Origin: Actinomadura hibisca NBRC 15177
Lineage (GTDB): Bacteria > Actinomycetota > Actinomycetes > Streptosporangiales > Streptosporangiaceae
Reading direction: 5' to 3'
Length of the DNA: 64,000 bases
Assembly: GCF_001552635.1 (NCBI RefSeq)
Contig: NZ_BCRO01000032.1
Location: 1 to 64,000 of the forward strand
This document shows, piece after piece, positions 24,393-30,750 of the stretch. The notes under the pieces were generated by a model, which worked only from the letters and a program-made list of their open reading frames with translations, did not search any database and had not been told where the DNA came from. How positions within the stretch are numbered: the stretch's first letter is position 1; every line of letters begins with the position of its first letter. A program made the translations under genes and the position numbers.

Positions 24393-24480
24393 ACGGCCGC
24401 GCGTGCGAGGCCGACGGGCAGCAGATGGTGGCGCGGGGTGTGCCCGCCGACTGACGGCCGCGCGTGCGAGGCCGACGGGC
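24393..24480. repeat. 27-bp direct repeat pair in a non-coding gap
   Basis: ACGGCCGCGCGTGCGAGGCC plus GACGGGC occurs at 24393-24419 and, identically, at 24454-24480 (61-bp offset). A CATCTGCT/AGCAGATG inverted repeat (24377-24384, 24420-24427) brackets the first copy. The 24328-24596 gap contains no gene I can recognise; the repeats and an AT-richer patch near 24490-24515 are its only structure. Confidence 0.65.
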
Positions 24481-24596
24481 TTGCCTACGCCGTCTCTAGC
24501 CAGAACCACGTAGGCGGGTGGGTGCCGCGCTGGCCGGGTCGGACGGCGGGATCCTTCAGGACCGCGCGGGCGGGGTGGGCGACGCGTCGGACAAGG

Positions 24597-25178
24597 TCAG
24601 GCGGCCGGGTCCTCCAGGACCGCCTGGATTTCGAGCTGGATGGCGATCGTGTCGCCGAGCATCACCTTGTCGCCCTACAGCGGGACGTTGAACTCGATGC
24701 CGAAGTCGCGGCGGCTGATCGTGGTGGTCGCGGTGAACCCGGCGCGGGTGCCGCCCCAGGGGTCGGGGCCGACGCCGTGGAACTCGGCCAGCAGCCGGAC
24801 CGGGCAGCCGGTGTCCTTGACCGTCAGCATGCCGTCCACGTGGTAGCGGGGCTGGCGGGCGCGGCGGCCGACGGCGGCGGGCTCCACGGCGGTGGAGGCG
24901 AAGGTCATCAGGGGGAAGCGCGCGACGTCCAGGAAGTCGGCGGAGCGCACGTGCGCGTCGCGCTCGGCGCTGCGGGTGTCCAGCGAGGCCATCTCGACCT
25001 CGGCGCGCGCCGACGAGGCGAGCAGGTCCTCGCCCACCTCGATGGCCCCGCCGAACGCGGCGAAGCTGCCGCGCACCGTGGTCATCAGGTGCCGGACGGT
25101 GAAGGTGATCTCCGAGTGGACCGGGTCGACGGTCCACCGGCCGGCCACCAGATCCGGCAACGCGCGCGCCAGAGCCAC
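24597..25178 (-). pseudogene. YceI-family protein interrupted by an in-frame amber codon
   Basis: Starts at GTG 25178 after GGGGGA. The frame encodes a YceI-like lipocalin fold protein: G-R-W-T-V-D-P-V-H-S-E-I-T-F-T-V-R-H-L-M near residue 13, then D-A-H-V-R-S-A-D-F-L-D-V, then F-G-I-E-F-N-V-P-L. TAG at 24675-24677 stops it after 167 residues. The same frame then continues with a perfectly family-like C-terminus, G-D-K-V-M-L-G-D-T-I-A-I-Q-L-E-I-Q-A-V-L, up to TGA at 24597. A single-base change (CAG or GAG to TAG) or sequencing error explains this. If real, the last beta-strands are lost and the protein is probably nonfunctional unless the amber codon is read through. YceI proteins bind isoprenoid-like lipids. 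Confidence 0.8.
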
Positions 25179-25289
25179 AATTCCCCCAAACAGCTCATAC
25201 GACTCAGGTGCGCAGAATCTACCCCAGACTTCGACGGACTCGGCAGGCCGCCGGGGATCGACCCCGGCCGGACCGGGAAGGATGCGGAC

Positions 25290-26120
25290 ATGATCGGAGA
25301 ACACGTCCTGGCCGGATACGCGCCCGACTCCGGCGGGCGCGAGGCGCTCGCGCTGGCGGGCGCGATCGTCGAGCACACCCACGGCCGCCTCACCGTCGGC
25401 GCCGTCTACCCGCCCGACCGGGTGGCCGCCGCCGGGGAGGCCAACACCCTGCTGGAGCAGGCCGGCGGCCTGCTGGCGGAACGGCCCGCAGGCGTCGCCG
25501 TCGGCTTCGCCACCCAGTTCGCCACCCAGGAGAGCCGCAGCGTCGGGCGCGGCCTGTCGTCGCTGGCGGGCAAGGTCGGCGCGGACCTCATCGTGATGGG
25601 CTCGCCGCCCGGCGGCGCGCGCGGCCGCATCGGCGTCAGCTCGACCGCCGACAACCTGCTGCACTCGGCCACCGAGGCGGTCATGCTGGCCCCGTCGGGC
25701 TATGCGCCCCCTCCGCAGGGACTAGAGCGGATCACCGTCATGTACGTGCAGCGCCCGCAGGCCGACGAGGCCGTCACCCGCGCCGCGATCGCCGCGATCA
25801 CGCTGGGGGTGCCGCTGCGGCTGCTCACCCTGGCGGTCGGCGACGCGCCCGCCGGGCGGCTGCGCGACGACCTGGCGCTGGCGATCCGGCTGGCGCAGGA
25901 CTCCTCCGGACTGCCCGCCGAGGAGGTGTCGGCGGGGCTGGCCGAGGGCGACGACGTGGCCGACGCGCTGGGCGACGCCGACTGGCTGCCGGGCGAGATC
26001 CTGGTGTGCGCCAGCAGCGAGGACGCCGCCGCGCACCGGGTGTTCCTGGGCGAGGTGGCCTTGAAGGTGCTTCGTGCCGCGCCATGCCCGGTGACCGTTT
26101 TGCCCCGTGGCTACACATAA
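25290..26120 (+). CDS. Universal stress protein with two USP-like domains
   Basis: 276 residues from the ATG at 25290. There are two Usp-like halves, about 1-140 and 145-276. The first has D-L-I-V-M-G-S-P-P-G-G-A-R-G-R-I near 105, matching the G-2x-G-9x-G(S/T) ATP-binding pattern, and ends V-M-L-A-P-S-G-Y. The second repeats the fold but lacks an intact glycine motif. It ends A-P-C-P-V-T-V-L-P-R, the usual terminal strand. Probably cytosolic, ATP-binding and induced under starvation or hypoxia, as for tandem USPs of actinobacteria. It is divergent from the broken YceI gene with 111 bp between starts. Confidence 0.82.
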   Translation: MIGEHVLAGYAPDSGGREALALAGAIVEHTHGRLTVGAVYPPDRVAAAGEANTLLEQAGGLLAERPAGVAVGFATQFATQESRSVGRGLSSLAGKVGADLIVMGSPPGGARGRIGVSSTADNLLHSATEAVMLAPSGYAPPPQGLERITVMYVQRPQADEAVTRAAIAAITLGVPLRLLTLAVGDAPAGRLRDDLALAIRLAQDSSGLPAEEVSAGLAEGDDVADALGDADWLPGEILVCASSEDAAAHRVFLGEVALKVLRAAPCPVTVLPRGYT

Positions 26121-26321
26121 CTACCTCTACCTCCCGCTGACCACCGCCCCCATAGTCCGTATCGACCAGTTCATCCGGAAGCTCTTGCCGTCGGGTTTTT
26201 ACCTCGGCTACATTTCCCCGAGATCGGAACGTGACCTTGATCGGTGACTTTCCGGGCGGTCAGGCGTCCCTGGCCCGCATCATCACGCCCGCGCGCGGGC
26301 TCAGGGGAGCAACGGAGCGGC

Positions 26322-27377
26322 ATGCAGACGGACCCGGTGGGCAAGAAACTCCTGGAGATCGCCAAGGACCAGCTCGGCTACACCGAGAAGGGCGACGGCT
26401 ACACCAAGTTCGGCGACTGGTACGCCGACAACGTCGACGGCGACCACGACAGCTACTTCAAGACCGCGCCCTGGTGCGACATGTTCCTCGCCTGGGCCGC
26501 CTTCAAGGCCGGGGTCGAGGAGCAGGCCGGGCAGTTCGCCTCGACGGTCCTGCACGCCAAGTGGTTCGCCAAGCAGGACGCCTTCGGCACCGAGCCGGTC
26601 CCCGGCGCGCTGGTGTTCTTCGACTGGAACGGCTCCGACGACATCGACCAGATCGACCACGTCGGGCTGGTCGAGCGGGTGGACGGCAAGCAGATCCACA
26701 CCATCGAGGCCAACGCCGACGGCTACAAGCTGATGCGCAAGGTCCGGCACATGGACCAGATCGTCGGCTTCGGCTACCCCGGCAAGATCAAGGTCGAGCC
26801 GAAGACCGAGCAGAAGTACACCCCCAAGCACGCCGCGCCCGCCCCCGTCGAGGCCGTCACCGGCCAGGTCCCCGCCGCGGCCGTGCGCACCCAGCAGCAG
26901 GACGGCGCCCCGCACCCCGGGCCGGTCGTGCCGAACCAGGAGGTCGTGCTCGGCGGCCTGCTGGCGTTCGTGCTGTGCGGCACCGTCGCGCTGGCCGCCG
27001 GGAAGGCCGCCGCCGCCAAGGCCCCCACCGCGCCGCCCATCCGGGTCCGCAAGCGCGGCCGGCACCACCGCCCCGCCGTCCCCGTCGAACTGCCCACCGG
27101 CCTCACCCCGGCCGACCTGGACGACGCCGAGTCCCACACCACGGTCATGCCCGTGTTGTCGCTGGCCGCCGCCCACCAGGCCGAGGACCGCGAGTTCTGG
27201 GGCCGCATCGCCCACCTCCAGGAGGACGAGGAGCTGGCCTTCTGGGACGACCTGCACGCCGAGTCCACGCTGACCGCCGCGAACGCCCCCGTGGCGGCCC
27301 CGGTGGCGGCCCCGGAACCGGTCCGTTCGGCGCACGCGGTGCCCAACGTTTTCGCGAGTGGTCCCAACATCCGTTAG
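26322..27377 (+). CDS. CHAP-domain cell-wall amidase-like protein with internal membrane segment
   Basis: 351 residues from the ATG at 26322; the extended frame from 26244 has no ribosome site. Residues about 8-155 form a CHAP (NlpC/P60-like) domain with expected catalytic Cys52 (A-P-W-C-D-M-F), His113 (Q-I-D-H-V-G-L-V) and Glu129 (T-I-E-A-N). A Pro/Ala linker leads to one hydrophobic segment at about 208-227, then a basic R-V-R-K-R-G-R-H-H-R stretch and an acidic tail. No N-terminal signal peptide is visible. By the positive-inside rule the CHAP domain would be outside, so export could use the internal anchor. Similar proteins exist in many actinomycetes. The stop codon overlaps a tRNA promoter. 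Confidence 0.82.
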   Translation: MQTDPVGKKLLEIAKDQLGYTEKGDGYTKFGDWYADNVDGDHDSYFKTAPWCDMFLAWAAFKAGVEEQAGQFASTVLHAKWFAKQDAFGTEPVPGALVFFDWNGSDDIDQIDHVGLVERVDGKQIHTIEANADGYKLMRKVRHMDQIVGFGYPGKIKVEPKTEQKYTPKHAAPAPVEAVTGQVPAAAVRTQQQDGAPHPGPVVPNQEVVLGGLLAFVLCGTVALAAGKAAAAKAPTAPPIRVRKRGRHHRPAVPVELPTGLTPADLDDAESHTTVMPVLSLAAAHQAEDREFWGRIAHLQEDEELAFWDDLHAESTLTAANAPVAAPVAAPEPVRSAHAVPNVFASGPNIR

Positions 27378-27380
27378 AGT
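27375..27380 (+). promoter_or_regulatory. -10-like box TAGAGT of first tRNA-Gly
   Basis: TAGAGT lies 39 bp before the tRNA and shares the flank AGAGTTGNTCCTGC with the same spot before the second tRNA-Gly (27613-27618). Its TAG is also the CHAP gene stop codon. A -35 element is only weakly visible. Confidence 0.45.
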
Positions 27381-27413
27381 TGGTCCTGCAAGCACGGGGC
27401 ACGCCCCGGGCAG

Positions 27414-27485
27414 GCGGAAGTGGCTCAGTGGTAGAGCATCACCTTGCCAAGGTGAGGGTCGCGGGTTCGAATCCCGTCTTCCGCT
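27414..27485 (+). tRNA. tRNA-Gly (anticodon GCC)
   Basis: A 72-base cloverleaf: acceptor GCGGAAG/CTTCCGC, D-arm GCTC/GAGC, anticodon arm TCACC-TTGCCAA-GGTGA, T-arm GCGGG-TTCGAAT-CCCGT. CCA is not encoded. An intrinsic terminator follows at 27499-27524. Confidence 0.96.
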
Positions 27486-27498
27486 CAGCGAAACAGAA

Positions 27499-27524
27499 CG
27501 GCCCCCTCCTCCGGGAGGGGGCCG
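27499..27524 (+). terminator. Intrinsic terminator after first tRNA-Gly
   Basis: CGGCCCCCTCC, TCCG loop, GGAGGGGGCCG, followed by TTTC. 11-bp perfect stem, 14 bases after the tRNA. Confidence 0.85.
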
Positions 27525-27612
27525 TTTCGCGTTGCCGGGACCCCGGCGGACGGCCGCACGCGGAACCTCCGAGTCCTACCCGCCGACGTGCACAACCACT
27601 CCCGGATTCCGC

Positions 27613-27618
27613 TAGAGT
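27613..27618 (+). promoter_or_regulatory. -10-like box TAGAGT of second tRNA-Gly
   Basis: TAGAGT with GTGCAC at 27588-27593 as a possible -35 box. The region around it is a diverged duplicate of the first tRNA-Gly promoter. Confidence 0.45.
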
Positions 27619-27654
27619 TGTTCCTGCGAGGCGGGGGGAACCCCGCAGCCGCAA

Positions 27655-27726
27655 GCGGAAGTGGCTCAGTGGTAGAGCATCACCTTGCCAAGGTGAGGGT
27701 CGCGGGTTCAAATCCCGTCTTCCGCT
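27655..27726 (+). tRNA. tRNA-Gly (anticodon GCC), second copy
   Basis: Identical to the first copy except one T-loop base (TTCAAAT in place of TTCGAAT). It has its own upstream promoter-like sequence and is followed after 4 bases by tRNA-Cys, so these two are co-transcribed. Confidence 0.96.
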
Positions 27727-27730
27727 CGCT

Positions 27731-27801
27731 GGTGGAGTGGCCGAGAGGCGAGGCAACGGCCTGCAAAGCCGTGTACACGGGTTCAAATCCCGTCTCCACC
27801 T
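27731..27801 (+). tRNA. tRNA-Cys (anticodon GCA)
   Basis: A 71-base cloverleaf: acceptor GGTGGAG/CTCCACC with U discriminator, as required for Cys. Anticodon loop CTGCAAA, T-arm ACGGG-TTCAAAT-CCCGT. CCA not encoded. Confidence 0.95.
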
Positions 27802-27832
27802 CCACGTGAGACCCCAGCCAGGGGCACGTCAC

Positions 27833-27904
27833 GGGCGATTAGCTCAGTGGGAGAGCGCTACCTTGACACGGTAGAGGTCACTGGTTCAATCCCAGTATCG
27901 CCCA
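27833..27904 (+). tRNA. tRNA-Val (anticodon GAC)
   Basis: Acceptor GGGCGAT/ATCGCCC, anticodon arm CTACC-TTGACAC-GGTAG, T-arm ACTGG-TTCAATC-CCAGT, discriminator A. Unlike its neighbours it encodes the 3' CCA (27905-27907). Confidence 0.95.
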
Positions 27905-27912
27905 CCATCTCC

Positions 27913-27944
27913 GGAACCCCCGGGCCCTGTGGCCCGGGGGTTCC
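27913..27944 (+). terminator. Terminator of the tRNA cluster
   Basis: GGAACCCCCGGGCC, CTGT loop, exact complement (27931-27944), then a short GCCGTTT. 14-bp perfect stem directly after tRNA-Val. Confidence 0.85.
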
Positions 27945-28015
27945 GCCGTTTCCGGCGTCGTCTCCGGCGGCGCGGCCGGTTATGCTCCGCTGAGCCTTGA
28001 GGCGGATGGGAGCAT

Positions 28016-28927
28016 ATGAACACCTTTGTCGCTTTGGACGTCGGCGGGACCTCGATGAAGGGCGGCCTGGTGGCCGCCGACGGCGCGCTGGTCGCCGCCG
28101 AGGCCCGGCCGACCGGCCGCGAGCGCGGGCCGGACGCGGTGGTCGGGGAGATCCTGGCGTTCGCCGAGCACCTGGCCGCCGCCTCCCCCGGCGGCCCGCC
28201 CGCCGCCGCGGGGATCGCGGTGCCCGGCATCGTGGACGAGGCCGCCGGGACCGCCGTGTACGCCGCCAACCTCGGCTGGCGCGACGTGCCGCTGCGCGAC
28301 CTGCTCGCCGCCCGCCTCGGGATGCCGGTCGGCGTCGGCCACGACGTGCGCACCGGCGGGCTCGGCGAGGCCGCCTACGGCGCGGGCCGGGGGCGCGGCG
28401 ACTTCCTGTTCGTGCCGCTGGGCACCGGCATCGCCGCCGCCGTGGTGATCGGCGACAGCCCCTATCCGGGCACCACCGGCGCGGGCGGCGAGATCGGGCA
28501 CATGGTGGTGCGGCCCGGCGGCGAGCCGTGCCCGTGCGGGCAGCGCGGCTGCCTGGAGGTCTACGCCTCGGCCGCCGCCCTCCCCCGCCGCTACGGCGAT
28601 ACCGCCCTGGGCGCGGAGGACGTGCTGGCGCGCGCCGAGGCCGGGGACCGGAAGGCGCAGCGGGTGTGGGACGAGGCGCTGGACGCGCTGGCCGACGCGC
28701 TGACGGCGGCGACCATGCTGCTGGACCCGGCGGTGGTGGTGCTGGGCGGCGGGCTGGCCGAGAGCGGCGACCGGCTGCTGGTGCCGCTGACCGCGCGGCT
28801 GGCCGACCGGTTCACCTTCCGCGCCCCGCCGCCGTTGGCGCGGGCCGCCCTGGGGCATCGGGCCGGGATGTTCGGGGCTTCGATCCTGGCCGAACGCGCC
28901 TGGCAGTCGAGCCGCGCTCCCGTGTGA
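28016..28927 (+). CDS. ROK-family sugar kinase
   Basis: 303 residues. The N-terminal phosphate loop is D-V-G-G-T-S-M-K (8-15). The catalytic Asp is in G-H-D-V-R-T-G (Asp110). The ROK zinc motif G-E-I-G-H followed by C-P-C-G-Q-R-G-C-L-E (Cys172, 174, 179) is complete, and L-G-G-G-L-A closes the fold. There is no N-terminal DNA-binding domain, so it is a kinase (glucokinase, N-acetylglucosamine or mannose kinase) and not a NagC-type repressor. It starts 72 bp after the tRNA terminator and is followed 36 bp later by a histidine kinase gene that may share its transcript. Confidence 0.9.
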   Translation: MNTFVALDVGGTSMKGGLVAADGALVAAEARPTGRERGPDAVVGEILAFAEHLAAASPGGPPAAAGIAVPGIVDEAAGTAVYAANLGWRDVPLRDLLAARLGMPVGVGHDVRTGGLGEAAYGAGRGRGDFLFVPLGTGIAAAVVIGDSPYPGTTGAGGEIGHMVVRPGGEPCPCGQRGCLEVYASAAALPRRYGDTALGAEDVLARAEAGDRKAQRVWDEALDALADALTAATMLLDPAVVVLGGGLAESGDRLLVPLTARLADRFTFRAPPPLARAALGHRAGMFGASILAERAWQSSRAPV

Positions 28928-28963
28928 CCCTCGCGGCCGCCCGCGTCCCGTTACCGTGGCGGC

Positions 28964-30166
28964 ATGAACGTGCTGCTGGCCATGGCCACCGGGGCGGTGC
29001 CGACCGGGCTGGCCGCGCTGGCGCTGCACGCGCGGGGCCGCCGCCCCCTGGGCAGCCCCGCCGACCGCGCCACCTTCGCGACGCTGCACGCCGCCTCGCT
29101 GGCCGCGCCGCCGCTGCGCGCCGGGCTGACCGAGCAGGGCGCGCAGAAGGCCGCCCGGCACCTGCGCGCCCTGCTGGGCACCGCCGCCGTCGCGATCACC
29201 GCCGGGGACCGGCTGCTGGCCTGGGACGGCGCGGGCGGCCACCACGGCGACGGCGCGGCGGCGCACGCCCGGGGCCCGGCCGCCGACGGCCGCACCGCCG
29301 TGCTGGGGCCGGACGCGGTCGGCTGCGGCCGGGCCGACTGCCGGATCCGGCGGGCGGTCGTCGTCCCGCTCACCACCGACGACCGGGTGGTGGGCGCGCT
29401 GGCCGCCTACGGCGAGGACGTCCCGGCCGGGCTGATCCGGGCCGTGGAGCAGGTCGGCCGGTGGGTGGACGCGCAGCTGGAGCTGGCCGAGCTGGACCGG
29501 TCCCGGACGCGGCTCATGGAGGCCGAGGTGCGGGCGCTGCGGGCGCAGATCTCGCCGCACTTCGTCTACAACTCGCTGACCACCATCGCCTCGTTCGTGC
29601 GCACCGACCCCGAGCGGGCCCGCGAGCTGCTGCTCGACTTCGCCGACTTCACCCGCTACTCCTTCCGGCGGCACGGCGACTTCACCACCCTCGCCGAGGA
29701 GCTGCGCTCCATCGACCGCTACCTGCTGCTGCAACGGGCCCGGTTCGGCGACGGGCGGTTGCGGGTGACCGCGCGGATCGCGCCGGAGGTGCTGCCGGTG
29801 GCGGTGCCGTTCCTGTGCCTGCAACCGCTGGTGGAGAACGCGGTGCGACACGGCCTGGAGGACGGCGCGGGCGCGGGCCGCGTCAGCATCGTCGCCGCCG
29901 ACGCCGGGTCGGAGTGCACGATCAGCGTGGAGGACGACGGCGTCGGCATGGATCCCGAGCGGTTGCGCCTGGTGTTGTCGGGCGAGAGCGACGCCGAGGG
30001 CGAGCGGTCCGGGGAGGCGGCCGGGATCGGGCTGGCCAACGTGGACCTGCGGATGCGGCAGGTCTACGGCGACGACTACGGCCTGGCGGTGGAGACCGCG
30101 CCCGGCGCGGGCACCAAGGTGACGTTGCGGGTGCCCAAGTACCGCCCCGGCGTGACGGCCTCCTGA
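28964..30166 (+). CDS. LytS/YehU-type sensor histidine kinase
   Basis: 400 residues. One N-terminal hydrophobic segment (about 2-22) is followed by a GAF-like sensor (about 45-170) with C-G-R-A-D-C-R-I near 125. The His_kinase domain (PF06580) has L-R-A-Q-I-S-P-H-F-V-Y-N-S-L with His199. The HATPase domain shows Q-P-L-V-E-N-A-V-R-H-G-L near 287, D-D-G-V-G-M near 325 and a G-I-G-L-A-N-V glycine box near 350. Such kinases normally pair with a LytTR response regulator encoded next to them, and in actinomycetes with a downstream symporter. The symporter is here but no response-regulator gene is in the 135-bp gap or elsewhere in the window. Confidence 0.9.
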   Translation: MNVLLAMATGAVPTGLAALALHARGRRPLGSPADRATFATLHAASLAAPPLRAGLTEQGAQKAARHLRALLGTAAVAITAGDRLLAWDGAGGHHGDGAAAHARGPAADGRTAVLGPDAVGCGRADCRIRRAVVVPLTTDDRVVGALAAYGEDVPAGLIRAVEQVGRWVDAQLELAELDRSRTRLMEAEVRALRAQISPHFVYNSLTTIASFVRTDPERARELLLDFADFTRYSFRRHGDFTTLAEELRSIDRYLLLQRARFGDGRLRVTARIAPEVLPVAVPFLCLQPLVENAVRHGLEDGAGAGRVSIVAADAGSECTISVEDDGVGMDPERLRLVLSGESDAEGERSGEAAGIGLANVDLRMRQVYGDDYGLAVETAPGAGTKVTLRVPKYRPGVTAS

Positions 30167-30262
30167 CCCGCGCCGCCCGCCGTCGCGGAGATCGCCGGTG
30201 CGTGACCGTTCGGTCGCTGTAGGTTGACGCCGACCGCCCGGGTCGGCACCCTGTTAGGCGTC

Positions 30263-30278
30263 TGTGATGTGGATCACA
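30263..30278 (+). promoter_or_regulatory. CRP-type operator TGTGATGTGGATCACA
   Basis: A perfect TGTGA-N6-TCACA palindrome 23 bp before the DUF485 gene. It matches the Crp/GlxR consensus exactly. GlxR/CRP control of acetate-type symporters is known in actinobacteria, so cAMP-linked control of this transport operon is likely. Confidence 0.75.
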
Positions 30279-30300
30279 TGGGGATCACGAGGAGGCGGCG

Positions 30301-30750
30301 ATGGGCGGGCCCGTGCGTTCCGGTGCCGGACAGCGGCGGGCGGGCGCCGCCGGGCCGCCGCCCCGGGTGCTGGTGACCAGCCCGCGCGCCCGCGCGCCCC
30401 GGCGGAGCGCGCCGCCGGTCACCCGGGAGATCGACGAGCAGACCGGCCTCGGCGAGGCGTACATGCGCTCGCTGGTGCGCGCCCAGTTCCGGCTGGCGCT
30501 GCTGGTGTGCGCGGTGGCGGTGGCCGCGATCGGCGGGCTGCCGCTGCTGTTCGCGGCGGCCCCGCGGGCGCGGACGGTCGCGCCGCTGGGCGTGCCGCTG
30601 GCGTGGTTGCTGCTGGCCGGGGCGATGTACCCGGCGTTCGTGGCGGGGGGCTGGTGGTACGTGCGGCACGCCGAGCGCAACGAGCGCGACTTCGCGGCGC
30701 TGGTGACCGGGGCGGACCCGGCGGCCGGGGACCGGGACCCGCTCCGGTGA
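30301..30750 (+). CDS. DUF485-like small membrane protein, symporter partner
   Basis: 149 residues after a strong AGGAGG site. A Pro/Arg-rich N-terminal 45 residues leads to the motif T-G-L-G-E-A-Y-M-R-S-L-V-R-A-Q-F-R-L-A, then two transmembrane helices (about 60-82 and 96-122) and the Y-V-R-H-A-E-R-N-E-R-D-F ending. DUF485 proteins are encoded directly before acetate/solute symporters. Its stop overlaps the symporter GTG (GTGA, 30747-30750), indicating coupled translation and probably a physical complex. Confidence 0.85.
   Translation: MGGPVRSGAGQRRAGAAGPPPRVLVTSPRARAPRRSAPPVTREIDEQTGLGEAYMRSLVRAQFRLALLVCAVAVAAIGGLPLLFAAAPRARTVAPLGVPLAWLLLAGAMYPAFVAGGWWYVRHAERNERDFAALVTGADPAAGDRDPLR

Noticed and set aside
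27414-27904. Integrative element attachment site at the tRNA cluster
   Set aside because: No integrase, excisionase or direct repeat of a tRNA 3' end was seen on either side; flanking genes look like ordinary chromosome.
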